This document shows positions 51,508 through 60,624 of a DNA stretch of 64,000 nucleotides, one piece after another; position 1 is the stretch's first letter; each line of letters opens with the position of its first letter. The position numbers were made by a program, and so were the translations under genes. Below the pieces are notes generated by a model. The model worked only from the letters and a program-made list of their open reading frames with translations. It did not search any database and had not been told where the DNA came from. Origin of the DNA: Maritimibacter sp. Its GTDB lineage: Bacteria; Pseudomonadota; Alphaproteobacteria; Rhodobacterales; Rhodobacteraceae. The stretch spans positions 50,228 through 114,227 of the forward strand of contig JAABTN010000007.1 of the NCBI GenBank assembly GCA_011389895.1, read 5' to 3'.

Positions 51508-52344
51508 ATGGCGAACGATTATGAAAAGCGGCTCTTGCGGGTGCTCGACTATGTCTATGACAATCTCGACGGCGATCTATCGCTCGACACGCTGGCAGAT
51601 GTCGCGGCACTTTCGCGGTTCCATTTCCACCGGGTGTTCACAGCCGTGACCGGCGAAACGCTGGCCGGGTTCATCCGCCGGGTGCGTCTGCACCGCGCCG
51701 CGAACGAGCTTTTGTCAACAAACGCCCCGGTGGCCGAGATCGCGCACCGTGTCGGCTACGACAACACCCGCAGTTTTTCGCGCAGCTTCCGGGATGCCTT
51801 CGGCCGGACACCGTCCGGCTTTCGCGCCCATGCCCGCCCGGTTCCGCCCTTGCGACTTGGAAAAAGAGGAGAGACGCAGATGTACGATGTCGACATTCAG
51901 GATCAGCCCGACCGCCGACTGGGCGTGATCGAACACCGGGGCGATTACATGGGGATCGGCAAGGCGTTCGAGGTCGCCGGGTCGACGGTCATTGCGCGCG
52001 GCCTTGGACCGAAAGCGGGGGCCATGATCGGGCTCTACTTTCATGATCCCGCCAATACGGCGACCGAAGATCTCCGGTCGGCAGCCGGGTTCGAGTTAAC
52101 GGAAGACGCCGAAATCTCTGACCCGTTGAGCGAACGGCGTGTCCACGGCGGCAAATACGCGATCCTGACCCACACCGGCCCCTATACGGGTCTGGCCGCT
52201 GCCTATCAGTATCTTTTCGGTGACTGGCTCGCCTCCTCGGGTGAAATGCCCCGCGAAGAGCCGCCTTTGGAAATTTACGTGACCTCACCCATGGACACCG
52301 CGCCCGAAGACCTCGTGACGCGGATCGGCGTGCCGCTGTTATGA
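51508..52344 (+). CDS. AraC family regulator with GyrI-like effector domain
   Basis: 278 residues. The first 110 form a two-helix-turn-helix AraC domain ([51 protein letters not shown]). The rest is a GyrI-like domain ([52 protein letters not shown]) that in relatives binds drug-like ligands. It should activate stress or resistance genes. The next gene, DUF1801, starts within its stop (ATGA), and a free-standing GyrI-like protein follows. Confidence 0.88.
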   Translation: MANDYEKRLLRVLDYVYDNLDGDLSLDTLADVAALSRFHFHRVFTAVTGETLAGFIRRVRLHRAANELLSTNAPVAEIAHRVGYDNTRSFSRSFRDAFGRTPSGFRAHARPVPPLRLGKRGETQMYDVDIQDQPDRRLGVIEHRGDYMGIGKAFEVAGSTVIARGLGPKAGAMIGLYFHDPANTATEDLRSAAGFELTEDAEISDPLSERRVHGGKYAILTHTGPYTGLAAAYQYLFGDWLASSGEMPREEPPLEIYVTSPMDTAPEDLVTRIGVPLL

Positions 52345-52733
52345 CCGAGATGCCATCCACCACCCGCGCGGCGTTCGACGCGGCCCCACCCGAAGCGAAA
52401 CGGGGTCTTGAGCGGTTGCGCGCCCTGATCTTAGATGTCGCAAACGACGCTGACGTAACGGTGCGCGAAGAAACCCGTTGGGGCCAACCCGCCTATCTCG
52501 CAACCAAAGGCTCGACCTTACGGCTGGGCATCCCGAAATCCGGCGGCGCGTTTGCCCTCTACGCTCATTGCCGGACCAGCTTGATCGCGGATTTTCGCGA
52601 AGCGACGGGCGGCGCATTCAAGACCGAGACAAACCGCGCGGTCCTGTTCGACACCGCAGACGACATCGACCCCGCAGCCCTTGCCCCTCTGATCCGCGCG
52701 GCGCTGACATGGCACCAAAGGAAACCCCGATGA
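52341..52733 (+). CDS. DUF1801 family protein
   Basis: 130 residues overlapping the AraC gene by ATGA. The family pattern is FDAAPPEAKRGLERLRALIL, REETRWGQPAYLAT, LRLGIPKSGGAFALYAHCRTSLI, and VLFDTADDIDP. It resembles the Pfam SOUL-like/YdhG fold of unknown function. Its stop overlaps the next GyrI-like gene. Confidence 0.85.
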   Translation: MTEMPSTTRAAFDAAPPEAKRGLERLRALILDVANDADVTVREETRWGQPAYLATKGSTLRLGIPKSGGAFALYAHCRTSLIADFREATGGAFKTETNRAVLFDTADDIDPAALAPLIRAALTWHQRKPR

Positions 52734-53335
52734 TAAAACTGGACCTGAAGAAAACCGACAAAACCTATTATACCACGAAAGAGGATTGGCACCGGGTGAC
52801 CCTGCCACCCCTGCCCTATCTCGTGATCGAGGGGACCGGTGCACCCGAAGATGCAGGCTTTGCAGAGGCCATGAAAGCGATCTACCCGCTCGCCTATGGC
52901 ATCAAGTTCGCCGCCAAGTCCAAAGACCGCGATTTCGTGGTGCCGCCGGTCTCGGCCCAATGGTGGGCGGATGACCCCGCGGCCTTTGTCGACGGGCGCC
53001 GGGACGAATGGAGGTGGCGCGTGATGCTTCGCATGCCGGATTTCGTGACCCAAGCCGACCTTGACGCCGCCCGCGCCGCCAAGACCCCCGGCCCGCGCAC
53101 GGGCGATGTGATCCTGACCACGTTGGACGAGGGCGAGTGTTTCCAGATGCTGCACGTCGGTCCCTATTCCAGCGAAGGTCCCGAGCTTGCCCGGCTCCAT
53201 GACGAGATCATGCCCGAGGCGCGGATGACCTTCGGCGGCCTGCACCACGAGATATACCTGTCGGACCCGGCCCGCGTGGCTCCCGAAAAGCTAAAGACCA
53301 TTCTGCGCCAGCCCATTGTGCCGCTGCCCGATTGA
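52730..53335 (+). CDS. GyrI-like small-molecule-binding domain protein
   Basis: 201 residues from the ATG at 52730. It starts IKLDLKKTDKTYYTTKEDWHRVTLPPLPYLVIEGTG and includes FAEAMKAIYPLAYGIKFAAKS and GECFQMLHVGPYSSEGPELARLHDEI, the COG4832 GyrI-like pattern, without a DNA-binding domain. It may sequester or hydrolyse ligands sensed by the AraC-GyrI regulator in the same operon. Confidence 0.85.
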   Translation: MIKLDLKKTDKTYYTTKEDWHRVTLPPLPYLVIEGTGAPEDAGFAEAMKAIYPLAYGIKFAAKSKDRDFVVPPVSAQWWADDPAAFVDGRRDEWRWRVMLRMPDFVTQADLDAARAAKTPGPRTGDVILTTLDEGECFQMLHVGPYSSEGPELARLHDEIMPEARMTFGGLHHEIYLSDPARVAPEKLKTILRQPIVPLPD

Positions 53336-53361
53336 GCCGCGCGACGCGCGGCGCAGGGGGC

Positions 53362-53414
53362 GGAGGGCCCCGCCTTCGGCCGGGCCCTCCGGGTGCCTCC
53401 GGCGGGGATACTTT
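53362..53414. repeat. Dispersed hairpin-plus-tail repeat, copy B
   Basis: Arms GGAGGGCCC (53362-53370) and GGGCCCTCC (53382-53390), with an inner GCC/GGC pair, then CCTCCGGCGGGGATACTTT. Sited between the convergent GyrI-like and mcl1 genes, it may terminate one or both. Confidence 0.55.
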
Positions 53415-53427
53415 CAGACCGGAAAGA

Positions 53428-54387
53428 TCAGGTGCCCGCGATCAGCTCTGCCTGCGTGACGATGACCTCGGCCTGCTTGATCGACGCGATGTCGACCAGT
53501 CGACCCTTGTAGACCGCCGCGCCCGCGCCGGTGCGCTTGGCTTCTTCCATCGCCGCCAGGATCTCGCGCGCCTCGGCGACCTTTTCCTCGGACGGTGTGA
53601 AAACCTCGTTCGCAAGCGCGATCTGTTTCGGGTGGATCGCCCATTTCCCGACCATGCCAAGCGTTGCCGAGCGCAGCGACTGCGCCCGGAACCCGTCGTC
53701 GTCGGAAAAGTCGCCGAACGGCCCGTCGACCGGCAAGAGCCCATGGGTCCGGCAGGCCGCGACGATGGCGGTCTGGGCCCAATGCCACGGATCGGACCAA
53801 TATTTCTGCCCCTCCCGCAGCATGAAGTAATCCTCTTGCGTGCCGCCGATACCGGTTGTCTGCATGCCCATCGAGGCCGCGAAATCAGCCGCGCCAAGCG
53901 ACATGGCGACAAGCCGGGGCGAGGCGGCGGCGATTTCTTCCACATGGGCGATGCCAGCCGCCGATTCGATGATCACCTCGAAGTCTATCCGTTTCTCGCG
54001 CCCCATGGCCGCCTCGATCGCCGTGACCAGCGCATCGACGGCGTAGATGTCACCGGCACAGCCGGCCTTTGGGATCATGATCTGATCAAGCCGTGCCCCG
54101 GATTGTTCGAGCAGATCGACCACGTCGCGATACCAATAGGGCGTATCGAGACCATTGATCCGCACCGACAGCGTCTTTTGCCCCCAATCGACCGTATTGA
54201 TCGCCTCGATCACATTGGCCCGCGCCGCATCCTTGTCAGATGGCGAGACCGAATCTTCGAGATCGAGGTTGATCACATCCGCCTCGGACACCGCCATTTT
54301 CGCAAATAGTTTCGAATTCGAGCCGGGGCCGAACAGCTGGCAACGGTTCGGACGGGCGGGCGCGGCGGGTTGAATACGAAAGGACAT
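53428..54387 (-). CDS. mcl1: L-malyl-CoA/beta-methylmalyl-CoA lyase
   Basis: 319 residues from the ATG at 54387 (MSFRIQPAAPARPNRCQLFGPGSN). The sequence closely follows the Rhodobacter sphaeroides Mcl1 pattern as I recall it: INLDLEDSVSPSDKD, LSVRINGLDTPYWYRDVVDLLEQ, EVIIESAAGIAHVEE, GAADFAASMGMQTTGIGGTQE. It cleaves beta-methylmalyl-CoA to glyoxylate and propionyl-CoA and condenses acetyl-CoA with glyoxylate in the ethylmalonyl-CoA pathway. Its promoter gap, 263 bases, is shared with divergent dgcN. Confidence 0.93.
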   Translation of the reverse strand: MSFRIQPAAPARPNRCQLFGPGSNSKLFAKMAVSEADVINLDLEDSVSPSDKDAARANVIEAINTVDWGQKTLSVRINGLDTPYWYRDVVDLLEQSGARLDQIMIPKAGCAGDIYAVDALVTAIEAAMGREKRIDFEVIIESAAGIAHVEEIAAASPRLVAMSLGAADFAASMGMQTTGIGGTQEDYFMLREGQKYWSDPWHWAQTAIVAACRTHGLLPVDGPFGDFSDDDGFRAQSLRSATLGMVGKWAIHPKQIALANEVFTPSEEKVAEAREILAAMEEAKRTGAGAAVYKGRLVDIASIKQAEVIVTQAELIAGT

Positions 54388-54650
54388 GGCTGCTCCGGCA
54401 AGGATGTTACGTTTATGTTGTCGAATTAGGTAGATTATTGCGCCGCGGAAGCCAAGCGATTCCTCGCAGGTGCAGCATCGGCCCGAATACGGACATTTCT
54501 TCGCCCCAGACACCATTGCACGCGCTTTTCTTGCGTGAAACGCTGGGAGAGACCGGATTTCTCCCGAAGCTATGTCAGCTATTGTGACTTTTTCGGAATT
54601 CTTCCCACCCGGACAGCATAGACTCCGCGCGAAACCAACGGGAGCCGCAC

Positions 54651-55652
54651 ATGATCAAGACACCCTATATTCTCTTTCTCGGCGATGCGCCCGACATGCT
54701 CGCCGCGAAAGTCGCCATCGGCATTCGCGACTGGCGGCCCGAAAACGCCATCGGCCAGTATCGCATGGAGGGGTGCAAGGCCGATCTGGGCCTGACCGAC
54801 ATGACGCTGGCCGATGCCAAGGCCGCCGGGGCCAAGACGCTTGTCATCGGCGTTGCCAACCGGGGGGGCGTGATTTCGCAGGCCTGGAAAAAGGTGCTGG
54901 TCGGCGCGCTGGAGGAGGGATTTGACCTTGCCTCCGGTCTGCACAACCTTTTGCGGGACGAGCCCGACCTGGTGGCGGTTGCCGAGGCCTGTGGTCGGAG
55001 CCTGCATGACGTGCGGGTGCCAGAGGTCGAGTATCCGATCGCGAATGGTGAAAAACGCAGCGGGAAACGCTGCCTTGCCGTCGGCACCGATTGTTCGGTA
55101 GGCAAGATGTACACCGCGCTGGCGATGGATGCCGAGATGCGGGCGCGCGAGATGAAATGCACCTTCCGCCCCACCGGCCAGACCGGCATTCTGATCACCG
55201 GCGATGGTGTGCCTCTCGATGCCGTGGTGGCCGATTTCATGGCCGGGTCGGTTGAATGGCTGACCCCGGACAACGACCCCGACCACTGGGACCTGATCGA
55301 GGGTCAGGGGTCGCTGTTTCATGTCAGCTATTCGGGCGTGACCATGGCCCTGATCCATGGGGGTCAGCCCGACGCGCTGATCCTGTGCCATGAGCCGACG
55401 CGCGACCATATGCGCGGGTTGCCGGGCTATGAGCTTCCCACGCTGGAAACCCTGCGCGACACCGCGCTGCCGCTCGCCCGTGTCGCGAACCCCGCCTGCA
55501 AGGTCGTTGGCGTGGCGGTCAACACGCAGAACCTGTCGGAAGTGGAAGCGCGTGCCTATGTCGAGAAGGTCGAGAACGAGATCGGTCTGCCGACGACCGA
55601 CCCCTATCGTTTCGGTGCGAGCAAGCTGGTGGACGCGCTGGCGCAGGTGTAG
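54651..55652 (+). CDS. dgcN: D-glutamate N-acetyltransferase (DgcN)
   Basis: 333 residues, DUF1611 family. A P-loop-like motif GTDCSVGK occurs at residues 145-152, followed by TFRPTGQTGILITGDGVPLDAV, LIEGQGSLFHVSYSGV, and LVDALAQV at the end. Members named DgcN transfer acetyl from acetyl-CoA to D-glutamate, and the next gene, DgcA, racemises the product, giving N-acetyl-L-glutamate for release of L-glutamate. The pairing with dgcA 75 bases downstream supports the assignment. The pathway has been described in marine bacteria; the call is by family recall. Confidence 0.85.
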   Translation: MIKTPYILFLGDAPDMLAAKVAIGIRDWRPENAIGQYRMEGCKADLGLTDMTLADAKAAGAKTLVIGVANRGGVISQAWKKVLVGALEEGFDLASGLHNLLRDEPDLVAVAEACGRSLHDVRVPEVEYPIANGEKRSGKRCLAVGTDCSVGKMYTALAMDAEMRAREMKCTFRPTGQTGILITGDGVPLDAVVADFMAGSVEWLTPDNDPDHWDLIEGQGSLFHVSYSGVTMALIHGGQPDALILCHEPTRDHMRGLPGYELPTLETLRDTALPLARVANPACKVVGVAVNTQNLSEVEARAYVEKVENEIGLPTTDPYRFGASKLVDALAQV

Positions 55653-55671
55653 GGCGGGGGGCAGGAAACAA

Positions 55672-55706
55672 GCGGGGGCTCTGCCCCCGCGCCCCCGGAA
55701 TACTTA
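55672..55706. repeat. Dispersed hairpin-plus-tail repeat, copy C
   Basis: Arms GCGGGGGC (55672-55679) and GCCCCCGC (55683-55690), then GCCCCCGGAATACTTA. It sits in the 75-base gap between dgcN and dgcA, 20 bases after the dgcN stop. If it terminates or attenuates, it would give dgcN more transcript than dgcA. Confidence 0.55.
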
Positions 55707-55727
55707 CGGAACGATGAAGAGGATCAC

Positions 55728-56693
55728 ATGCGCCTCACGGTAACCGCAGACAGCTTTCGTCTTGCCGAGGTGTTCACCATCTCGCGCGGGTCCAAGAGCA
55801 CGGCCGATGTGCTCACCGTCCGGATCGACGCGAACGGCGTGCAAGGCTGGGGCGAATGTGTGCCCTATGCCCGCTACGGCGAGACACAAGATAGCGTTAC
55901 GCGCGAGATTGAAGGGCTGCCAGCGCGCTTCACCCGTGCCGAGGTGCAGGAAATCCTGCCCGCCGGGGCGGCGCGCAACGCGGTCGATTGCGCGCTTTGG
56001 GATCTCGAAGCGAAAACGGCGGGCAAACGGGCTTGGGATATCGCCGGTCTCGCACCGCCCGGCCCGGAGATCACCGCCTATACCCTGTCGCTCGGTTCCC
56101 CGGACGCCATGGAGGCGGCGGCGGCCAAACATGCGCACCGCCCGATGTTGAAGATCAAGCTGGGCACGCCCGATGACATGGCGCGGCTCGAAGCCGTGCG
56201 CCGGGGCGCGCCCGCGTCACGCATCATCGTGGATGCGAACGAGGGGTGGAGCGCCGAGGTTTATGCCGATCTCGCCCCGCACCTGGTGCGTCTTGGTGTC
56301 GATCTTGTTGAGCAACCCCTGCCCGCCGCGGACGATGACGCCCTTCTCGGCATGGCGCGCCCGGTGCCGGTCTGTGCCGACGAAAGCGCACATGACACCA
56401 CAACGCTGGCCGCGCTGCGGGGCAAATACGACGTGGTGAACATAAAGCTGGACAAGACCGGGGGGCTTACCGAAGCGCTCGCCCTGCGCGAAGCGGCGCG
56501 CGCCCAAGGCTTTCGGATCATGGTCGGCTGCATGGTGGGCACATCTCTTGCCATGGCCCCCGCCACCTTGGTGGCGCAGGGGGCAATGGTGACGGACCTT
56601 GACGGCCCGCTTCTGTTGGCCGAGGACCGGCAAAGGCCGCTGCGCTATGACGAAGATGGGGTGCACCCGCCGGAAGCGGAGCTCTGGGGCTGA
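55728..56693 (+). CDS. dgcA: N-acetyl-D-glutamate racemase (DgcA, enolase superfamily)
   Basis: 321 residues, of the dipeptide epimerase/muconate-lactonising enzyme subgroup. The KxK motif is LKIKL with Lys142 and Lys144; metal ligands are Asp169 (VDAN), Glu195 (VEQPL) and Asp218 (ADES); the second catalytic Lys is Lys240 or Lys243 in IKLDKTGG. Both Lys flank the metal as in racemases. In isolation it would be called L-Ala-D/L-Glu epimerase; the dgcN neighbour supports N-acetyl-glutamate racemase. Confidence 0.85.
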   Translation: MRLTVTADSFRLAEVFTISRGSKSTADVLTVRIDANGVQGWGECVPYARYGETQDSVTREIEGLPARFTRAEVQEILPAGAARNAVDCALWDLEAKTAGKRAWDIAGLAPPGPEITAYTLSLGSPDAMEAAAAKHAHRPMLKIKLGTPDDMARLEAVRRGAPASRIIVDANEGWSAEVYADLAPHLVRLGVDLVEQPLPAADDDALLGMARPVPVCADESAHDTTTLAALRGKYDVVNIKLDKTGGLTEALALREAARAQGFRIMVGCMVGTSLAMAPATLVAQGAMVTDLDGPLLLAEDRQRPLRYDEDGVHPPEAELWG

Positions 56694-56765
56694 CCCGGGC
56701 ACGCCGCCCTTGACCAGAGCGCCACTTCCCCCGATGAAAGCGCAACCAATGCGAGGAGACCCCCG

Positions 56766-57629
56766 ATGAGCCGCATCGTTTACGTGAACGGAAGCTACCT
56801 GCCGGAAGAAGAGGCGACCGTGTCGATCTTTGACCGCGCCTTTCTCATGGCCGATGGGGTCTATGAGGTGACGAGTGTTCTGGGTGGCAAGCTGATTGAT
56901 TTTGCCGGTCACATGGCGCGTCTTGAACGGTCGCTGAACGCGCTTGGCATGAACAAGCCCGAGGCTTTTGACGAGTTGCTCGACATTCACCGCGAGTTGG
57001 TGACGCGCAACGACATCGACGAAGGCATGATCTATCTCCAGGTGTCGCGGGGGGCGGCGGGCGACCGCGATTTCGTCTTTCCCGACCCCGAGGTGGTGAA
57101 GCCGACGCTGGTCCTGTTCACCCAGTCCAAGCCGGGGCTGGCCGACAACCCCACGGCAAAGACCGGCATCAAGGTGATCTCGATCGACGACATCCGCTGG
57201 GGGCGGCGCGACATCAAGACGGTTCAGCTTCTCTACCCATCCATGGGCAAGATGATGGCAAAAGACGCAGGCGCAGACGATGCCTGGCTGGTCGAGGATG
57301 GCAAGGTCACCGAGGGCACGTCGAACAACGCCTATATCGTGAAGGACGGGCGCATCATCACCCGCGAATTGTCCACGGACATCCTGCACGGCATCACCCG
57401 CGCGGCGGTCCTGCGGTTTGCCCGCGAAGCGCAGATGACGGTCGAGGAGCGCAGCTTCACGGTGGACGAGGCGCAACAGGCCGACGAGGCGTTCGTCACC
57501 TCGGCCTCGACCTTCGTGATGCCGGTGGTCGCGCTTGACGGGGCGCCCATCGGGGACGGCACCGTTGGCCCCGTGGCGACGCGTCTGCGCGAAATCTATA
57601 TCGAAGAAAGCATCAAAGCGGGCGTCTGA
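56766..57629 (+). CDS. D-amino-acid transaminase
   Basis: 287 residues, fold-type IV PLP enzyme. The PLP lysine is Lys151 in RWGRRDIKTVQLL. The N-terminal MSRIVYVNGSYLPEEEATVSIFDRAFLMADGVYEV, with FDRAF, and the phosphate-binding VTEGTSNN and ITR segments place it with D-amino-acid aminotransferases rather than branched-chain ones. It would convert D-amino acids to D-glutamate or 2-oxo acids, feeding the DgcN/DgcA route. Separated from dgcA by 72 bases on the same strand. Confidence 0.88.
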   Translation: MSRIVYVNGSYLPEEEATVSIFDRAFLMADGVYEVTSVLGGKLIDFAGHMARLERSLNALGMNKPEAFDELLDIHRELVTRNDIDEGMIYLQVSRGAAGDRDFVFPDPEVVKPTLVLFTQSKPGLADNPTAKTGIKVISIDDIRWGRRDIKTVQLLYPSMGKMMAKDAGADDAWLVEDGKVTEGTSNNAYIVKDGRIITRELSTDILHGITRAAVLRFAREAQMTVEERSFTVDEAQQADEAFVTSASTFVMPVVALDGAPIGDGTVGPVATRLREIYIEESIKAGV

Positions 57630-57706
57630 TCCGCCAAATCCGCTTGCATTGACCCAAGGGTTGGGGCCAGATCGAGACAGGTCACAGGCATCGAGGGGAA
57701 GAGGTC

Positions 57707-59164
57707 ATGCGCATTTTCTGGGGCGCAGTCGTCCTTGTGACGGGCATCGCGGGGCTGGCGCTCTGGGGTGCCAATACCCATGCGGAACGGATGGAGGCCG
57801 AGGTGCGGCTGGCCGCCGAACCGATCGTCGAGGGCACCTTGCACCCGATGTCGGTCACCGTGTCGGGACGCGATATCGAGGTGACAGGCACCGCCGACAG
57901 CGATGCCGAGCTTGCCGGTGTGCTGACCGCGCTCGACCAGGTCGAAGGCCGCCGCGTGGTACGCTCCGACAAGGTCGAGATCCTGCGCACCGCATCCCCC
58001 TATGAAACCGCCATCGCAAAGGGCATCGACGGCACGCTCGGGCTCACCGGCACCGTGCCAACCCGCGCGGCGGGCGAGGCTTTGGAGGCCGCCGGGTTGA
58101 CCGGCGCGGCCAGCCTCCCGCTTGCCAGCGGCGCACCAGACGGGTGGCAAGCCGCGCTCACCACCGGGGCCGAGGCGCTTGCCCCGCTGGAGGAGGGCAG
58201 CTTCGCGCTCACCGGCCAGACCGCGATCCTGAACGGCGTGGCCCGCACCGGGGACGAGGCCGATCTGGCACGCATCGCCTTGTCCGATCTGTCCGATGTC
58301 GCGGGCCGGTTGGAAACGGTGGTGAACATCGAGGTTCTCGACCCCGGCGTGGTGTCCTTTGAACTGCGCTTCGATCCGGTGGGGGGTCTGACCCTTTCGG
58401 GCAGCATCCCCGAAGGGCTTGGGGCCGATGGCATCGCCCGCGCGCTGTCCCTTCCGGCCCCGTCCGGCGAATTTTCTCCGACTGCCGCCCGCATGCCGGA
58501 TCTTGAAGATCAGCTTGCCGCCCTGCGCCCCGCGCTTTCCGAGCTCAACGGTCTGATCCTTCGGGTCGAGAACGGTGCCATCACCGGGGTGACCGCGCGG
58601 TTGATGCCCGGTCTCGACATCGCGCTTGTCGGGTCGATGATCTCGGAGGCGCTTGGGGGGCGACAGGTGAATTTTACCGACGCGGCGATTTCGGCCCAAG
58701 ACGGCGATACGCGCAGCAATCTTGTCACCGGCGCGACCGAGGTGGCGAACAACGGCTACTGGCTTGCCCAACCCGATTTCCCGATCTCCGGCGCGACCTG
58801 CAACGCACAAGCCACAGCGCTACAGGACGGGCGGCGCATTCAATTCGTCACCGGATCGGCAGAGCTTGATAAACGCTCTCTCGCGTTGATCAACGATGTC
58901 GCGGGGCTCGTGCTCTATTGCACCCAGCCCTTTGGCATGAATGTCGTGATCGGGGGGCACACCGACAGCGACGGCGACGAAGACGCGAATTTCGCGCTTT
59001 CGGTCGCCCGGGCCAATGCCGTGCGCAACGCTTTGGCCGCGCGTGGGGTGCCGCCGAAAAAGATGATCGCCATCGGCCATGGCGAAACCGAGCCGATCGC
59101 ACCAAACGACACCGAGGAAGGCCGCGCCATGAACCGGCGCACCACCTTCAACTGGCCGGAATGA
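57707..59164 (+). CDS. Membrane-anchored OmpA family protein with BON-like repeats
   Basis: 485 residues. A signal anchor (MRIFWGAVVLVTGIAGLALWG) precedes several BON-like repeats of about 70 residues (PMSVTVSGRDIEVTGTADSDAELAGVLTALDQV; EEGSFALTGQTAILNGVARTGDEA; GVVSFELRFDPVGGLTLSGSIPE). The C-terminal OmpA domain has IQFVTGSAELDKRS, VVIGGHTDSDGDEDANFALSVARANAV and NRRTTF. It anchors to peptidoglycan from the inner membrane. It is followed by a small anchored protein 19 bases later. Confidence 0.88.
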   Translation: MRIFWGAVVLVTGIAGLALWGANTHAERMEAEVRLAAEPIVEGTLHPMSVTVSGRDIEVTGTADSDAELAGVLTALDQVEGRRVVRSDKVEILRTASPYETAIAKGIDGTLGLTGTVPTRAAGEALEAAGLTGAASLPLASGAPDGWQAALTTGAEALAPLEEGSFALTGQTAILNGVARTGDEADLARIALSDLSDVAGRLETVVNIEVLDPGVVSFELRFDPVGGLTLSGSIPEGLGADGIARALSLPAPSGEFSPTAARMPDLEDQLAALRPALSELNGLILRVENGAITGVTARLMPGLDIALVGSMISEALGGRQVNFTDAAISAQDGDTRSNLVTGATEVANNGYWLAQPDFPISGATCNAQATALQDGRRIQFVTGSAELDKRSLALINDVAGLVLYCTQPFGMNVVIGGHTDSDGDEDANFALSVARANAVRNALAARGVPPKKMIAIGHGETEPIAPNDTEEGRAMNRRTTFNWPE

Positions 59165-59183
59165 CCGGCAGAGGAGTGATGTG

Positions 59184-59777
59184 ATGTTCGAGAACTGGGG
59201 TTTCCTGATTTCCGAAATGGTGGTGCTGATCGCGCTTGCCGCGCTGGTCGGGCTTGTCGTCGGATGGATCATCTGGGGGCGTCGCGACACCGCCGATACG
59301 CCGGTCACCGGGGCCGATCTGGCCGAGATCGAGCGCTTGAAGACCGAGCTTGCCACCTGCCGGGAGGCAGGGGCGGACCGCGAGGAAAAGATTGCCGGGC
59401 TTCAAGATGCGCTCGCGCAAGCGACGGGCACCGCTGCCGCGTCACCCGAGACTTCAATGGATACGGGCGCGCTTGAGGCGGACCCGGGCACCAAGCCCGA
59501 AACGCTGTCCGAAGCGCGCGGGGGCCAGCCCGACGATCTGAAACAGATCCGGGGCGTGGGACCGAAGCTTGAGACACTGTGTCACGATCTCGGGTTCTAT
59601 CACTTCGACCAGATCGCGAACTGGACGGCGGACGAGGTGGCTTGGGTCGATGCGAACCTCGAAGGGTTCAAGGGCCGGGTCAGCCGGGATGGATGGGTCG
59701 AACAGGCCCGTTTGCTCGCCTCCGGCGGCACCACGGATTTCTCCGACAAGGTGAAAAAGGGCGACGTTTACGATTGA
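59184..59777 (+). CDS. Membrane-anchored helix-hairpin-helix (DUF4332-like) protein
   Basis: 197 residues from the ATG at 59184, behind GAGGAG. One N-terminal transmembrane helix (SEMVVLIALAALVGLVVGWIIWG), a linker with a short coiled coil (about 50-80) and an acidic low-complexity region, then a helix-hairpin-helix-like domain: DDLKQIRGVGPKLETLCHDLGFYHFDQIANWTADEVAWVDANL. This GVGP-x2-E pattern recalls the complex I-associated or Tudor-like '41 kD' domain. Function unknown, but the pairing with the OmpA/BON protein suggests an envelope role. Confidence 0.8.
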   Translation: MFENWGFLISEMVVLIALAALVGLVVGWIIWGRRDTADTPVTGADLAEIERLKTELATCREAGADREEKIAGLQDALAQATGTAAASPETSMDTGALEADPGTKPETLSEARGGQPDDLKQIRGVGPKLETLCHDLGFYHFDQIANWTADEVAWVDANLEGFKGRVSRDGWVEQARLLASGGTTDFSDKVKKGDVYD

Positions 59778-59829
59778 CCCCGACCAGATCGCCCCCCTTC
59801 ATTTGACGCGACACAGGGGATCAAATGGC

Positions 59830-60624
59830 TCAATCGAACCGCCAGCTTGACGCGGTCACGCCGCCGAAAATGTCGTCTTCGTGGTAGACCCGGGTCGCCG
59901 TCCCGTCCTCGGCCGCACCCAGCGCCATGAACAGGGGCACGAGGTGGTCCTCTTCTGCATGGCAGACGCGGGCATAGGGTGCCTCTTCCCAATGGATGAG
60001 CGCCTCGGTCCGTGCCTCGGGCGCAAGATCGAGCACACCGCCAAGCCAGGCATCGAAGGCTTTCGACGGCACCTCGGCCTGCGGTCCGAAATGGCCAAGG
60101 TTGTGGTAGGACAGGCCCGACCCCACGATCAGCACGCCTTCATCGCGCAGCGGGGCGAGCGCGCGCCCCATGGCGAAATGCGCCGCCGGGTCATAGCCTT
60201 CGAGCATCGAGACCTGGAAAACCGGCACCTTGGCCTCGGGATACATCACGTAGGCCGGAACGAAGGTGCCATGATCGAACCCGCGCGTGTCATCAAGCGT
60301 CGCCGTGATCCCGGCGGCCTCCAACAGCGCCTTGGCCCGCTCGGCGATGTCGGGCGCGCCGGGCGCGGGATAGACCACGTCATAGGTATGGGGCGGGAAA
60401 TTGCGATAATCATAGAGCATGGGCGGCTTGGCGCTGTGCATAACCCGCGCCTCTTTCGCCTCCCAATGGCCCGAGATCATCAAGATCGCCGTGGGTTCCT
60501 GCGGCAACTCCCCCGGCATTGCAGCAAGGCTGCCTTCAAGGGCAGAAAAGCCTTTGCGCATCTCGTCGATCCAGGGCCAAGGGCCACCGCCGTGCGAGAT
60601 GAAGTAGCTGGGCATTCGGGTCAT
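59830..60624 (-). CDS. DODA-type extradiol dioxygenase
   Basis: 264 residues from the ATG at 60624 (MTRMPSYFISHGGGPWPWID). Zinc or iron ligands are expected in ISHGGG, LMISGHWE, and GSGLSYHNLGHF; the FDHGTFVP block is typical. Family members (class III extradiol dioxygenase/YgiD) open aromatic rings of catechol-like compounds with zinc or Fe(II). Substrate unknown. It is the first of three minus-strand genes, with a 151-base gap before the DUF1244 gene. Confidence 0.9.
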   Translation of the reverse strand: MTRMPSYFISHGGGPWPWIDEMRKGFSALEGSLAAMPGELPQEPTAILMISGHWEAKEARVMHSAKPPMLYDYRNFPPHTYDVVYPAPGAPDIAERAKALLEAAGITATLDDTRGFDHGTFVPAYVMYPEAKVPVFQVSMLEGYDPAAHFAMGRALAPLRDEGVLIVGSGLSYHNLGHFGPQAEVPSKAFDAWLGGVLDLAPEARTEALIHWEEAPYARVCHAEEDHLVPLFMALGAAEDGTATRVYHEDDIFGGVTASSWRFD

